NCBI GenBank assembly: GCA_027487515.1
Contig: JAIYDL010000014.1
Span: 1 to 64,000 of the forward strand
Source: Pseudomonadota bacterium
GTDB taxonomy: Bacteria > Bdellovibrionota > Bacteriovoracia > Bacteriovoracales > Bacteriovoracaceae
DNA length: 64,000 nucleotides
Direction: 5' to 3'
Below, piece by piece: positions 50,090 through 59,333 of this stretch (within the stretch, counting starts at the first letter, position 1; each line of letters begins with the position of its first letter). Both the position numbers and the translations under genes were made by a program. The notes under the pieces were generated by a model, which ran no database searches, was not told where the DNA came from, and saw only the letters and a list, made by a program, of their open reading frames with translations.

Positions 50090-52165
50090 TTATAACCTCA
50101 CGGTTCCGAGAGATCGTATGTTAACTTCGGGACTAAGCTCATTATGGCTTACGACTATCATGTTGGGAATGAATTTTTCCGTCAGTCGCTTGAAGTGGCG
50201 GCGGATCACCGGCGAGCAAAGAACCACCATCTTCTCGCCCTGAGAAGTGGCCTCTTCAATTTTTTCATTGAGGGATGCCAGAATCGTTTGCGTGACCTTC
50301 GGGTCGAGGTTCAGCTGGGTCCCGTGGTCTGTGCTGATGATCGCGCGAGCGACGGCCTCTTCGAGGCCCCGGTCGAGGGTGAAGAGCGGAACGTCTCCGC
50401 CCGCACCTTTGATCCGTTCGGTGATGGTCCGGTAGAGTGCCTGGCGAACGTACTCCGTGAGGGCCTCCGCGTCTTTGGTCCCGAGGCCATGCTCGGCAAG
50501 AGTCTCGAGGATGGTGCGGAGGTCTCGGATGGAGACACCCTCTCGGAGAAGGCTCTGGAGGACCTTCAGGACAGTCCCAAGCGGCGTGATGTCGGGGACA
50601 AGATCGGAGACGATTTTCGGGTTGTCTTCTTTGAAGTTATCGAGGAGCTTCGTCAGTTCCTGACGGCCCAGGAGCTCCGAGAGATTCGCTTTGAGAACTT
50701 CCGTCAAATGGGTCGCCACGATCGTCGAGAGATCCACGACGGTGTACCCGTTGTACTGCGCTTCGTCCTTCCGATCATCGGTGATCCAGAGGGCCGGGAG
50801 ACCGAAGACCGGCTCCTTGGTTTCGATGCCATCCATCTGTTCGATCACGGTCCCTGGGTCCATCGCCATCATGTGATCCGGGAGAAGTTCCCCGCGCGCG
50901 ATCTCGATCCCTTTGAGCTTGATCGAGTAGCCCCCCGGCTTGAGCTCCAGGTTATCCTTGATCCGGACCGACGGGATGATGATTCCCCAGTCCACAGCGA
51001 ACTGCTTCCGGATGTGGGAGATCCGCTCGAGGAGGTCTCCGTTTTGTTCGGCGTCGACGATGCTCACGATGCCGTAGCCCACTTCGAGTTGCACGAGTTC
51101 CACCGGAAGGAGAGACTCGAGGGTCTCGGTTTTTGTTTTGGTGTCCTGAACTGCGTTCGTGACGGCCGCCGCAGCCGCGAGCTCTTTGTTCCGATCAATC
51201 CGGAACCCCGCGAAGCCGATGACTCCACCGATGGTGAGGAACGGGAGCGCGGGGAACCCGGGGATGAGGCCGAAGACACCGATCGCGGTGGCCGTGATGT
51301 AGAACGCCTTCGGGTGGGCGGAGAACTCCTGGTTCACTTGCTTCCCGAGGGCTTCGGAGCCCGAGTTTCGCGTGGTGATGATACCGGCGGCGGTCGAGAT
51401 GATGAGCGCCGGAATCTGCGCGATGAGTCCGTCACCGACGGTGAGGAGGGTGAAGATCCGAGCGGCGTCCGCGAAGTTCATGTCCTTCTGGGCGACGCCG
51501 ACGATGATACCACCGACGATGTTGATCGCCGTGATGAGGATACCGGCGATGGCGTCGCCTCGGACGAACTTCGAAGCACCGTCCATGGAACCGTAGAAGT
51601 CGGCTTCCTGGGCGACCTCGGCCCGGCGCCGTTTGGCCTCTTTCTCGTCGATGAGACCGGCGTTGAGATCGGCGTCGATCGCCATCTGTTTCCCGGGCAT
51701 CGCATCGAGAGTGAACCGAGCGCTAACCTCGGCGACTCGACCGGCACCTTTGGTGATAACGATGAAGTTGATGACGACGAGGATCAAGAAGATGATGATC
51801 CCGACGGCGTAGTTACCACCGACCACGAACTCACCGAAGGCCTCAATGATGTGCCCCGCGGCTTTCGTGCCTTCGTCCGCGCCGTTTAGGAGGATGTTTC
51901 TGGTGGAGGCAACGTTCAGCGAGAGTCGCAAGAGTGTCGTGATCAAGAGGATCGATGGGAACGTGGAGAAGTCCAGAGGTTTCTTCGCGTACACGGAGAG
52001 CAGGAGGATGGCGATGGAGATCGCGATCGACAGCGCGAGGAAGAGGTCGAGGATCATGGGCGGCAGCGGGACGACCATGACGCCGAGAGTGACGATCAAC
52101 CCGATGGCGACGGCGAGTTCCGAGTTCTGCGAGAAGATTTTGAGCCGAGAGAAAATTCCGTCCAT
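50090..52165 (-). CDS. flhA: FlhA, flagellar export gate protein
   Basis: Forms the nonameric export gate of the flagellar type III apparatus. The 691 residues have an eight-helix membrane half (about 15-320) with the FHIPEP-type loop region (GKQMAIDADLNAGLIDEKEAKRRR, highly conserved). The cytoplasmic domain (about 350-691) holds chaperone-substrate binding segments such as LELKPGGYSIKLKGIEIARG. It ends 4 bases before flhF. Confidence 0.97.
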   Translation of the reverse strand: MDGIFSRLKIFSQNSELAVAIGLIVTLGVMVVPLPPMILDLFLALSIAISIAILLLSVYAKKPLDFSTFPSILLITTLLRLSLNVASTRNILLNGADEGTKAAGHIIEAFGEFVVGGNYAVGIIIFLILVVINFIVITKGAGRVAEVSARFTLDAMPGKQMAIDADLNAGLIDEKEAKRRRAEVAQEADFYGSMDGASKFVRGDAIAGILITAINIVGGIIVGVAQKDMNFADAARIFTLLTVGDGLIAQIPALIISTAAGIITTRNSGSEALGKQVNQEFSAHPKAFYITATAIGVFGLIPGFPALPFLTIGGVIGFAGFRIDRNKELAAAAAVTNAVQDTKTKTETLESLLPVELVQLEVGYGIVSIVDAEQNGDLLERISHIRKQFAVDWGIIIPSVRIKDNLELKPGGYSIKLKGIEIARGELLPDHMMAMDPGTVIEQMDGIETKEPVFGLPALWITDDRKDEAQYNGYTVVDLSTIVATHLTEVLKANLSELLGRQELTKLLDNFKEDNPKIVSDLVPDITPLGTVLKVLQSLLREGVSIRDLRTILETLAEHGLGTKDAEALTEYVRQALYRTITERIKGAGGDVPLFTLDRGLEEAVARAIISTDHGTQLNLDPKVTQTILASLNEKIEEATSQGEKMVVLCSPVIRRHFKRLTEKFIPNMIVVSHNELSPEVNIRSLGTVRL

Positions 52166-52209
52166 GGTTCCCCTACTTCCGGACCCATCCTGGGCCCGAT
52201 CCTAAATCT

Positions 52210-53286
52210 TTACTTCAATGCTTTCTGCCTGCGCCGGAGCTTGTAGACGAAGGCCAGGATTTCGGCGACGGCCTTGTAGAGCGTTCGCGGAACTCCGTGT
52301 CCGACTTTGACCGTCTTGTACAGCGTCCGCGCTAGCGTGATGTTCTCGACGATCGGTATATCATTTTCCTTCGCGATCTCCCGGATCCGAAGCGCTAAAT
52401 GGTCGGCACCTTTTGCCGTGACCGACGGGGCCACCATGGTCGCACCGTCGTACTTTAAGGCTACACTAATGTGCGTCGGATTTGTAACAATTACGTCGGC
52501 CTTCTTGACGTCGTCCATCATCCGTTTCTGGGCCATCTGCCGCTGGATCTGGCGGATCCGGTTCTTAACCTCGGGGTTCCCGTCTCGCTCCTTCGCTTCT
52601 TCTTTGGCTTCCTGCTTGGTCATCTTCATCTTCTGAAGGTAGGACCACTTCTCCCACGCGAAGTCGGCCAGGGCGATCACGCCGAGCCCGAGGAGAATCG
52701 AAAACCCAAGCTTCACCATCAGGTACTTCCCGAAGGCCAGCGACGCCCCGGCCTCCGCGTGAAGGAACCCGAGGAAGGACCCGATGTTATCGCGCATGAC
52801 AGAGTACGTGATCAGGCAGACCACGGTGATCTTAAAACAACCCTTGATGGCCTCGACGATCGCCTTCTTCGAGATGAGGCGGCCAAAGCCCTTGATCGGG
52901 TTGATCCGGTCGATGTCGATGGTCAGGATATCCGGTGAATACAGAAAACCTATCTGAACGAACTGGGCCAGAAAGCCCAAGCAGATGGAAGCCCCGAACG
53001 AGGGCCCGACGCATTTCACCAGGGTCCACGCAGTGTGCGAGATGACGTCCTGGATCTTCTCCTTGGAGTAGGCTTCGCGGAAATTCTGGAGGTAGATCCA
53101 GTCGATGTACTCGACGAAGGTTTCGTAGATGAAGACACCACAGAGGATGAACGTAAGGAGAGATCCCGAGAGGAGCAGCACCGAGGAGAGCTCTTTGGAG
53201 CTCGCGACATCACCTTTTTTCCGGGCCTCGTCGATCCGGTACTGGGAGGCTTCTTCGGTTTTTTCGTCGTCGTTTTCTTCGGCCAT
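52210..53286 (-). CDS. flhB: FlhB, flagellar export specificity switch
   Basis: Switches export from rod/hook to filament proteins. The 358 residues contain four membrane helices and the autocleavage motif NPTH at 269-272 (IVTNPTHISVALKY), then the C-terminal segment ending in a basic tail (YKLRRRQKALK). The N-terminus MAEENDDEKTEEASQYRIDEA is the family start. It sits 24 bases after fliR. Confidence 0.97.
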   Translation of the reverse strand: MAEENDDEKTEEASQYRIDEARKKGDVASSKELSSVLLLSGSLLTFILCGVFIYETFVEYIDWIYLQNFREAYSKEKIQDVISHTAWTLVKCVGPSFGASICLGFLAQFVQIGFLYSPDILTIDIDRINPIKGFGRLISKKAIVEAIKGCFKITVVCLITYSVMRDNIGSFLGFLHAEAGASLAFGKYLMVKLGFSILLGLGVIALADFAWEKWSYLQKMKMTKQEAKEEAKERDGNPEVKNRIRQIQRQMAQKRMMDDVKKADVIVTNPTHISVALKYDGATMVAPSVTAKGADHLALRIREIAKENDIPIVENITLARTLYKTVKVGHGVPRTLYKAVAEILAFVYKLRRRQKALK

Positions 53287-53310
53287 GGACGTCCTGTCTG
53301 CGGCTGTCGG

Positions 53311-54090
53311 TTACGGTGCGAGGTACTGGTACCAAGCGCCAAGGTTCTCTACGTAAAGGTCGAAGCTCACCTGAAAAAACTCTTCTGCGATCCCAAGGAA
53401 CAGGAGGAGCCCGAAGCCGATGTTTACCACGAAGCTAACCATCAGCACGTTCATCTGCGGTACGGTCCTCGCGACGATCCCCATGACCAGGTTCATGAGT
53501 AGGTTCGCGAAAACGAGGGGCCCGGCGAGAAGAACCGCACCACTGAACGCCGACTTAAAGAATAGCACAAAAAACTCCGGCGATTTGAGCATTTTATCGG
53601 CGTTTAAAAAGTTTACCGAGGTGAAGGATTGGAAGACCCCTTTGAACATCGGCGCGAGGGCACCGGAGGAGAGGATCAGCATCAGAAGGGTCCACTCGAC
53701 GATGCGCTCGAAGGGACCGATCTGCTGGCCCTGGCCCGGGTCGAAGTAGCTCACCGAATTGAATCCGATTTGCTGGGTCAGAATGCTACCGGTCGCCACG
53801 AAAAGGCTCATGATGCTTTTCACGAGAAACCCGATCACAAGCCCCGCGGCCACGTGGAACATGGTGAGGATCCAGATGTTCTCCACTCCCACGAGTCGAA
53901 CCTCCGCCACCAGGACATCGGCGAGCGGCGGAAAGAACGCATACGTCACAAGGAAAGATGCCAGGATCTTCACCACATTCGGAACTGCGACGCTGTCGAA
54001 GAGCGGCAGCTGGGTCAGGACCGAAGACCAGCGAGCGAAGCAAAGCCAGAAAGCGAGGAAGACCGTCTGGTCCGCGATGGTTAAGTTCAT
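53311..54090 (-). CDS. fliR: FliR, flagellar export apparatus protein
   Basis: Part of the FliPQR export pore. The 259 residues have about six hydrophobic helices, with VRLVGVENIWILTMFHVAAGLVIG and GGSILTQQ-like (TGSILTQQIGFNSVSYFDP) conserved blocks. The ATG directly follows the fliQ stop. Confidence 0.94.
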   Translation of the reverse strand: MNLTIADQTVFLAFWLCFARWSSVLTQLPLFDSVAVPNVVKILASFLVTYAFFPPLADVLVAEVRLVGVENIWILTMFHVAAGLVIGFLVKSIMSLFVATGSILTQQIGFNSVSYFDPGQGQQIGPFERIVEWTLLMLILSSGALAPMFKGVFQSFTSVNFLNADKMLKSPEFFVLFFKSAFSGAVLLAGPLVFANLLMNLVMGIVARTVPQMNVLMVSFVVNIGFGLLLFLGIAEEFFQVSFDLYVENLGAWYQYLAP

Positions 54091-54363
54091 CTAGCGCCTG
54101 ACCAGCTCCGGGATACTGGTGATGAGGTCCTGCGTGTAGGTCACCATCGTCTCCATCATCCACGGGCTGAAGATGACGAGGGCGGCGACGATCACGAGGA
54201 TCTTGGGAATGAACGAGAGGGTCTGCTCGTTGATCTGAGTCACGGCCTGAAAAATGGACACGAGCACACCGACGACGAGAGCCCCGATGAGCATCGGCGC
54301 CGACAGCATGAGGGCCACCTTGATCGCCTGGTTCACCACTTCTACCGCAAATTCGTTTTCCAT
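54091..54363 (-). CDS. fliQ: FliQ, flagellar export apparatus protein
   Basis: Four copies of this two-helix protein join the FliPQR pore. The 90 residues match the family in length, with VVNQAIKVALMLSAPMLIGALVVGVLVSIFQAVTQINEQTLSFIPK and a second helix VIFSPWMMETMV. It sits between fliP (12 bases) and fliR. Confidence 0.95.
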   Translation of the reverse strand: MENEFAVEVVNQAIKVALMLSAPMLIGALVVGVLVSIFQAVTQINEQTLSFIPKILVIVAALVIFSPWMMETMVTYTQDLITSIPELVRR

Positions 54364-54375
54364 GGGGACTCCTTA

Positions 54376-55110
54376 CTAGGTGTTGAAAGACCGGAGGATG
54401 GCGCCGGTGACCAGCTGCCACCCATCGACGAGCACGAACAGCAGGAGCTTGAAGGGCATCGACACGAGCATCGGCGGGAGCATCATCATCCCCATCGCCA
54501 TGAGAACGGACGCGACCACCATGTCGAGCACGATGAATGGGATGTAGAGCAGAAATCCGATTTGGAAGGCCGTCTTGAGCTCAGAGATGATGAAGGCCGG
54601 AATGAGATAGTGGGTCGGAACCGCCTTGATATCAGTGGGAGCGGCGGCGTTGGTGACGTCATAAAAAAGTCCGATGTCCGCTTTCCGGACGTGCTTTTCC
54701 ATGAAGCCCCGAAGGTCCTTCTCGAGCCCCGCGAGGGCCTGGGTGCCGTCGATTTGCTTCGCCTGGTACGGCTTCAGGGAATTCTCGTAGATCGAGGTCC
54801 CGGTGGGCATCATGACGAACACCGAGAGGAAGAGAGCGAAGCCGATGAGGAGCTGGTTGGGAGGCATGTTCTGCGTTCCCAGCGCCTGTCGCATGAACGA
54901 AAGAACAACCACGATCCGAGTGAACGAAGTGCAAAGGATGATGATCGCCGGGGCCAGAGTGAGGATGGTAAAAAGGAGCAGCACCTCGAGGGTATCTACC
55001 AGGTTTGTACCGGCCCCGAAGTTGACCGAGACCCCGGGGAGATTGGTTTGCTGGGCCACCGCGGGGAGCGCGAAAAAAAGAAGGACTGCGATGGCCAGGA
55101 ACTTTTTCAT
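54376..55110 (-). CDS. fliP: FliP, flagellar export apparatus protein
   Basis: Core pore subunit. The 244 residues start with a cleavable signal peptide (MKKFLAIAVLLFFALPAVAQQ), as known for FliP. The conserved FTRIVVVLSFMRQALGTQNMPPNQLLIG, ALNxFMEKHVRKAD-like region and GFLLYIPFIVLDMVVASVLMAMGMMMLPP follow. The ATG overlaps the fliO stop by one base. Confidence 0.97.
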   Translation of the reverse strand: MKKFLAIAVLLFFALPAVAQQTNLPGVSVNFGAGTNLVDTLEVLLLFTILTLAPAIIILCTSFTRIVVVLSFMRQALGTQNMPPNQLLIGFALFLSVFVMMPTGTSIYENSLKPYQAKQIDGTQALAGLEKDLRGFMEKHVRKADIGLFYDVTNAAAPTDIKAVPTHYLIPAFIISELKTAFQIGFLLYIPFIVLDMVVASVLMAMGMMMLPPMLVSMPFKLLLFVLVDGWQLVTGAILRSFNT

Positions 55111-56270
55111 CAGTTGAACTCGATGGGCTTGAGTTTCTTCGCCTTCTTTCGGAGTTCATCGGAGAACTTGACGATGTCCTTGGCCGTCAGGGCCTGGATC
55201 CCGCGCTCTTCAGGGAGCGGCGCAGACTCGGCGATGTTCTCCTTGAGCTTCAGCGCCGGGGCCTCCGCGTCGGATTCTGCGACCCCGAGGTTTAGGTCAA
55301 AGTTTGTCCCGGTGACGAGCTTCTCCCCCTCTTTAATGAGGCCCGAGGTGTCCGTCATTTCAGACAGGAACTGGAGTCCGGTTTCGGAGTTGGCCACGAG
55401 GAAGATCTGCTTGTGGGCCTTGACCACGAGGAGGGAGCGCTTCGGAGCGACGTAGGTCGTGGAGAGGACCTGGATCAGCTGGGTGTTATTTAGGAACCCG
55501 AGTTTTCCTTTGTTGAAGACTCCGCGCTTTAAGAGCTGGACGACTCCGTAAAAGAGACCCAGGACGAGGGCGAGGAAGATCGTAAACTTGGCCGCGTAGC
55601 CGGCGAAGGAAAAGGTATCGGGAGTGCCTCGAGGAGTGCTCGACGTCGGCGCAAGGTCAGAGCGGTTCGCTGGCGCCGCGGCCCGCACGGAAACCTGGTC
55701 TCGCTCCACGGAATCGCCGCTCTTGAGGGACGCCTTCAGGGCAGGCTTCGGTGCCGTCTTGACGGCGTCATCCTTAATGAGCTTATTGAGGTAGTCTTCG
55801 TTCAGCGCCTCTTTCGGCACCGCCGACTCGATCTTTGCGAGCACCTTATTCTCTGACTTCATGGACGCAACAACGGGGGCCACGGCCGAGCGCTCAGCAC
55901 TCCGAACTCCTCTCGGGAAGATGACTTCGATGTTGCGCCCCTTCCACCCGAGGTCAACGCCGGACTGGTTCACTTCATACGGGAGGATCGCTCGGACGAT
56001 CGCCTTCCCGTTCAAAACATTGGCGGAGAGGCGAGCACCGTTGACGGTCCTAGTGATCGCGTCGAAGGGCTCCGCACCAGAGAGGGTGATCTCGATGGAG
56101 TTTCCGAAGACTCGCACATCCGGCTGCTCTCCGGAGCGTCCCTCGAGGGACACGTTGACGTAGCCATGAGGGCCATTGACCGCAAGGTCCACACTGGTCA
56201 CTTTGACACCGGCGGTGGCACCGAAAGAGGCCAGAGCGATCAATCCGAAGATGGTGAGTTTAGAGATCAT
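55110..56270 (-). CDS. fliO: FliO with a long N-terminal AMIN-like extension
   Basis: FliO helps FliP assembly. The start is ATG 56270 (MISKLTIFGLIALASFGATAG, signal peptide, AGGAAGGA at proper spacing). At 386 residues it is about three times the usual FliO length. An N-terminal beta-rich domain (about 20-140, KVTSVDLAVNGPHGYVNVSL... IEVIFPRGV) looks like an AMIN-type domain. A linker (about 140-235) leads to the FliO part: a transmembrane helix (FTIFLALVLGLFYGVVQLL) and the soluble piece with LIQVLSTTYVAPKRSLLVVKAH. An AMIN-like domain would point to peptidoglycan or periplasmic contact. The domain call is by eye. Confidence 0.85.
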   Translation of the reverse strand: MISKLTIFGLIALASFGATAGVKVTSVDLAVNGPHGYVNVSLEGRSGEQPDVRVFGNSIEITLSGAEPFDAITRTVNGARLSANVLNGKAIVRAILPYEVNQSGVDLGWKGRNIEVIFPRGVRSAERSAVAPVVASMKSENKVLAKIESAVPKEALNEDYLNKLIKDDAVKTAPKPALKASLKSGDSVERDQVSVRAAAPANRSDLAPTSSTPRGTPDTFSFAGYAAKFTIFLALVLGLFYGVVQLLKRGVFNKGKLGFLNNTQLIQVLSTTYVAPKRSLLVVKAHKQIFLVANSETGLQFLSEMTDTSGLIKEGEKLVTGTNFDLNLGVAESDAEAPALKLKENIAESAPLPEERGIQALTAKDIVKFSDELRKKAKKLKPIEFN

Positions 56271-56309
56271 AGCGGTCATCCTTCCTGGTCTGCGCGGAAA
56301 TCCCACGGG

Positions 56310-56663
56310 TTACTTAAGTGACTCGATTCGTTCGAGCGGGCTAATGATATCGGTGAGGCGGATTCCGAACTTCTCGTTCACCACCACAACCTCTCCCCTT
56401 GCAACCAGCTTGCCATTGACGAGCACTTCGAGCGGTTCGCCCGCGAGCTTATCGAGCTCCAGCACCGACCCCTGTCCTAACTGGAGGAGGTCTTTGATGA
56501 TGACCTTCGCGCGCCCGAGCTCGACGCTTACTTTCAGCGGGATGTCGAGGATGAAGTCGAGGTTCTGGACCTTGAGCTTGTTAAGCCCATCGTCACCCGC
56601 TTTGATCTGGTCGGCGAGTTCGCGGATCGCATCTCTGTTATTTTCCATTTCTGGGGTGGCCAT
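56310..56663 (-). CDS. fliN: FliN, flagellar switch protein
   Basis: C-ring component. The 117 residues have the SpoA fold: [73 protein letters not shown], a classic FliN block (positions about 33-110). It sits 39 bases upstream of fliO and 15 after fliM. Confidence 0.97.
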   Translation of the reverse strand: MATPEMENNRDAIRELADQIKAGDDGLNKLKVQNLDFILDIPLKVSVELGRAKVIIKDLLQLGQGSVLELDKLAGEPLEVLVNGKLVARGEVVVVNEKFGIRLTDIISPLERIESLK

Positions 56664-56678
56664 AGGTGGTGCTTCCTT

Positions 56679-57674
56679 TTATGTGTTACGGCGGGTGACT
56701 TGCACCGCGCGGTTTCCCTTGTATACGCCGATCAGACACTTGAGTTTTTTTGCGTCTTCGATTTCGAGGTCAAGCTCGCCGGAGACTTCTTGCGAGAGCG
56801 GGATGATGTCCCCGGGCTGGAGACCGATGAGATCCCCGATGGTCATCTCCGTTTCTCCGAGCTTCACGATGGCCGTCGCCTCCGCGTGGTGAACGTGCTC
56901 CTGCATCGACCGAGTCCAGAGCGTATCGACCACGTCGTTGTCGGTCTGGTAGCTCGATGAGAGTTTCTGTTTGATCGGCTCGATCGTCGAATACGGGATC
57001 ACCACCATGATCGTGCCGGAGGCCGATTCGAACTCGACCTCGAAGGTCGTCGTAATGATCACGTCCGAGGGAGGTACGACACCGACGAACTGCGGGTTGA
57101 TCTCCGTTCGAACGTACTGGGCATCGATCTTGTGCACCGGCGCCCAGGCCTCTTCGAGGTCGTTGATCGCCATGTCCATCACCCGCCGCATGAACGAGAG
57201 CTCGATGGAGGTGAATTCTTTTCCTTCGATCTTCGTGAAGGGCCGGTCCGTGCCGCCGAAGTAGGAATCGATGATCGCATAGGCGAGCTTGGACTCGAAG
57301 ACGATGAGCGCCGGGCCCCGGAGCTCGTTGAAGCGCATGATGCACATGCACGACGGAATCGGGAGTGTGTTCACGAACTCTCCGAACTTCAGGAGATCCG
57401 TGGAAATCATGGAGATGGTGGAGATCTTCCGGAGACTGTTTGAGAGAGAAACCCGGAACTGTCGGATGAAGCGCTCGTAGATGATCTCGAGGATGGGCAT
57501 TCGCCCGCGGATGACTCGATCCTGGTTCGTGAGGTCGTAGGGCTGGATGTTCGCGTCACTCTCTTCGACGTCCCCGAGGCCATCGGCACCGGAGTCATCT
57601 CCACTGCTATCACCGTCGTCGTTGACCGCGTTAAGGAGTGCGTCTACTTCGTCTTGGCTCAATACTTGGGCCAT
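56679..57674 (-). CDS. fliM: FliM, flagellar switch protein
   Basis: Binds CheY-P and sets rotation sense. The 331 residues start with the CheY-P binding peptide LSQDEVDALLNAV, followed by an acidic linker (about 20-40). The CheC-like middle domain has PCRMLxxDG-free segments such as FGEFVNTLPIPSCMCIMRFNE. The C-terminal SpoA domain has AIVKLGETEMTIGDLIGLQPGDIIPL. It lies between fliL and fliN. Confidence 0.97.
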   Translation of the reverse strand: MAQVLSQDEVDALLNAVNDDGDSSGDDSGADGLGDVEESDANIQPYDLTNQDRVIRGRMPILEIIYERFIRQFRVSLSNSLRKISTISMISTDLLKFGEFVNTLPIPSCMCIMRFNELRGPALIVFESKLAYAIIDSYFGGTDRPFTKIEGKEFTSIELSFMRRVMDMAINDLEEAWAPVHKIDAQYVRTEINPQFVGVVPPSDVIITTTFEVEFESASGTIMVVIPYSTIEPIKQKLSSSYQTDNDVVDTLWTRSMQEHVHHAEATAIVKLGETEMTIGDLIGLQPGDIIPLSQEVSGELDLEIEDAKKLKCLIGVYKGNRAVQVTRRNT

Positions 57675-57717
57675 GTGTCTCCCCTCCTGGGATTGGAACT
57701 AAGGAGCGTCCTGCTCG

Positions 57718-58269
57718 TTAGTTGATCTGGAAACTAATGTAGTAAATATCCTCTACTCTGCCATCGACTAAGAATGAATTGATGGCGTTTTTAATCTCTT
57801 CTTTTAAGAAACTCTTGCCCTCTTTTTTGAGAAGGTCGTCGGCCCGTTTTGTGTTCAGGATACTGATGATCGTGTCCCGGATCTGCGGCTTGCGCGCTTC
57901 GAACTCGGGGGCTTTGGCGTCATCGCTCATCTTCAGAACGGCGTCGAGGCGAACGTAGCGCCGCGGGCCCTCGCCCTGGGCAAGGTTCACGGTGAAGCTA
58001 TCGAGGGAGAGGAGATTCTCCTTCTTCACGACCTCCGTGGTCTTCTGTTCACCCTGGGCGTCGGGGGAGGCTTCCGTCGGTGCGTCCTTCTCTTTCAGGA
58101 GCTGCGTCAGATCAGGCCGCTTCGCCTCGAGTTCCATGAATTTCCATTGGAAGAAGGCAACGGTTCCCATCGCCAGGATGTTGACGATCATGAGGAGCAT
58201 GAGCAGCGGGTTCTTCCCGGAGCTCGCGGGGGCCTCTGCTACCGGTCCTGGTTTGTTTTCTTCGGCCAT
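57718..58269 (-). CDS. fliL: FliL, flagellar stator-associated protein
   Basis: Single-pass inner-membrane protein that surrounds the stators. The 183 residues have one helix (NPLLMLLMIVNILAMGTVAF), then a periplasmic domain with SLDSFTVNLAQGEGPRRYVRLDAVLKM. It ends VEDIYYISFQIN. It is the first gene of the operon; a promoter is predicted 45 bases upstream. Confidence 0.95.
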   Translation of the reverse strand: MAEENKPGPVAEAPASSGKNPLLMLLMIVNILAMGTVAFFQWKFMELEAKRPDLTQLLKEKDAPTEASPDAQGEQKTTEVVKKENLLSLDSFTVNLAQGEGPRRYVRLDAVLKMSDDAKAPEFEARKPQIRDTIISILNTKRADDLLKKEGKSFLKEEIKNAINSFLVDGRVEDIYYISFQIN

Positions 58270-58313
58270 GGTTACCTTTCTCGAAATGGACCTAATCCTT
58301 AGGTCTAGTCAAA

Positions 58314-58342
58314 ATTATAACTTCCCTCGAGAAACGAAGCAA
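58314..58342 (-). promoter_or_regulatory. Predicted sigma70-type promoter of the fliL-fliA operon
   Basis: In minus sense TTGCTT (58342-58337), 17-base spacer, perfect TATAAT (58319-58314). The predicted transcript start is near 58307, giving a leader of about 38 bases before fliL. A palindrome ACCTAA-TCC-TTAGGT-like element (58290-58304) lies at or just after the start and could be an operator. A sigma70-like rather than sigma54 or sigma28 promoter would place this operon at the top of the cascade. Confidence 0.55.
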
Positions 58343-58443
58343 GGATTGACCCTTCGACGGGGTAGTTTTTGCCGTTTCTCTTGGACGATCGTCACTGCCT
58401 TGACCGTGCGGCAAGAATTTCCTGTCTGGGCCGGGAACACACA

Positions 58444-58474
58444 GAAAAAAAAAGCCCCGGGCAAGGCCGGGGCT
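58444..58474 (-). terminator. Terminator after the DsbA-like gene
   Basis: In minus sense AGCCCCGG, CCTTGC loop, CCGGGGCT (58474-58453), then a run of nine or ten T. It lies 25 bases after the stop at 58500. Confidence 0.93.
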
Positions 58475-58499
58475 CGGGGATGGTGTCTCTGGAGTTCAA

Positions 58500-59282
58500 C
58501 TAGAGAGAGAGTTTTCCGCGCTTCTTGAGCTCTTCGATCAGACCCTCGAAGTGGGCCGTTGGGTAGGCGCCTTTCACCGGGATGCCGTTGAGAAGGAAGC
58601 CGGGAGTGCCCTGGAAGCCATACTTCGCAGCCTCGGCCATGTCTTCGTCGATGCGCTTCTGGACCTGCTCAGACTTCACGTCTTTGGCGAGCCGGTTCAT
58701 GTCGACCTTCAGATCTTTGGCAATGGACTTCAAGAACGCTTCGCCGTTTTGAAGCTTGCGCTGATCTTTGTAGACCCGGTCATGGAATTCCCAGGCCTTC
58801 TCCGGGCTCTGAAGACGGATCGCCTCGTAGTACTGAGACGCCGGCATCGCTTGAGGATGGAAGCTCAGCGGGAGGTGCTTGTAAACGAAGCGGATCTTCC
58901 CGTCGTACTTCTGCATGAGCTCCATGACCGTCGAGAACCCGCGAGAACAGAACGGGCACTCGAAGTCTGAGTACTCGACGAGCGTGATCGGCGCATCTTT
59001 ATTACCCCGGTAAGACTCGTCCGCCCGGAGCTGTGGCTCGAGGGGCTTATTGAACGACTCCTCGAGAGCTTTTTTCTCGTCTTCCTCCCGGCGCTTGCCC
59101 TCACCCTCTTGGGCGATCTTGACGGCATTGTTGAGGGCATCGATGAACTTCGTCGGATTCGCTTCGATGGCTTCCGTGATGATGTCCGGATTATCCTTGA
59201 GCATTTTCTTAAGGTCTTCTTTCGAGGTGGTGCATGCAGTGGCCACAACAAGAGCGGCTGCAAGAACGAGCATTCTTTTCAT
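58500..59282 (-). CDS. DsbA-like thioredoxin-fold lipoprotein
   Basis: A 260-residue envelope thiol oxidoreductase. The signal peptide is MKRMLVLAAALVVATAC with a lipobox-like VATAC (Cys17). A helical lead-in of about 70 residues precedes the DsbA/thioredoxin domain with catalytic CPFC (109-112, in YSDFECPFCSRG) and a cis-Pro loop GFQGTPGFLLNG. The helical insert (MNRLAKDVKSEQVQKRIDED) is typical of the DsbA/BdbD group. Disulfide formation in exported proteins is the likely role, fitting the many cysteine-bearing secreted proteins of this window. It is one of a pair with the membrane protein upstream (51 bases). Confidence 0.88.
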   Translation of the reverse strand: MKRMLVLAAALVVATACTTSKEDLKKMLKDNPDIITEAIEANPTKFIDALNNAVKIAQEGEGKRREEDEKKALEESFNKPLEPQLRADESYRGNKDAPITLVEYSDFECPFCSRGFSTVMELMQKYDGKIRFVYKHLPLSFHPQAMPASQYYEAIRLQSPEKAWEFHDRVYKDQRKLQNGEAFLKSIAKDLKVDMNRLAKDVKSEQVQKRIDEDMAEAAKYGFQGTPGFLLNGIPVKGAYPTAHFEGLIEELKKRGKLSL

Positions 59283-59333
59283 GTCTATCCTTTTATGGGT
59301 GAACGGTTTTCAGTACTAAATTATCACAAACTT

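Noticed and set aside
50144-51889. A 581-codon plus-strand open frame opposite flhA
   Set aside because: It is a mirror of flhA codon bias, has no family resemblance, is rich in Asp/Glu/Arg/Gly as expected of antisense frames, and flhA is unmistakable.
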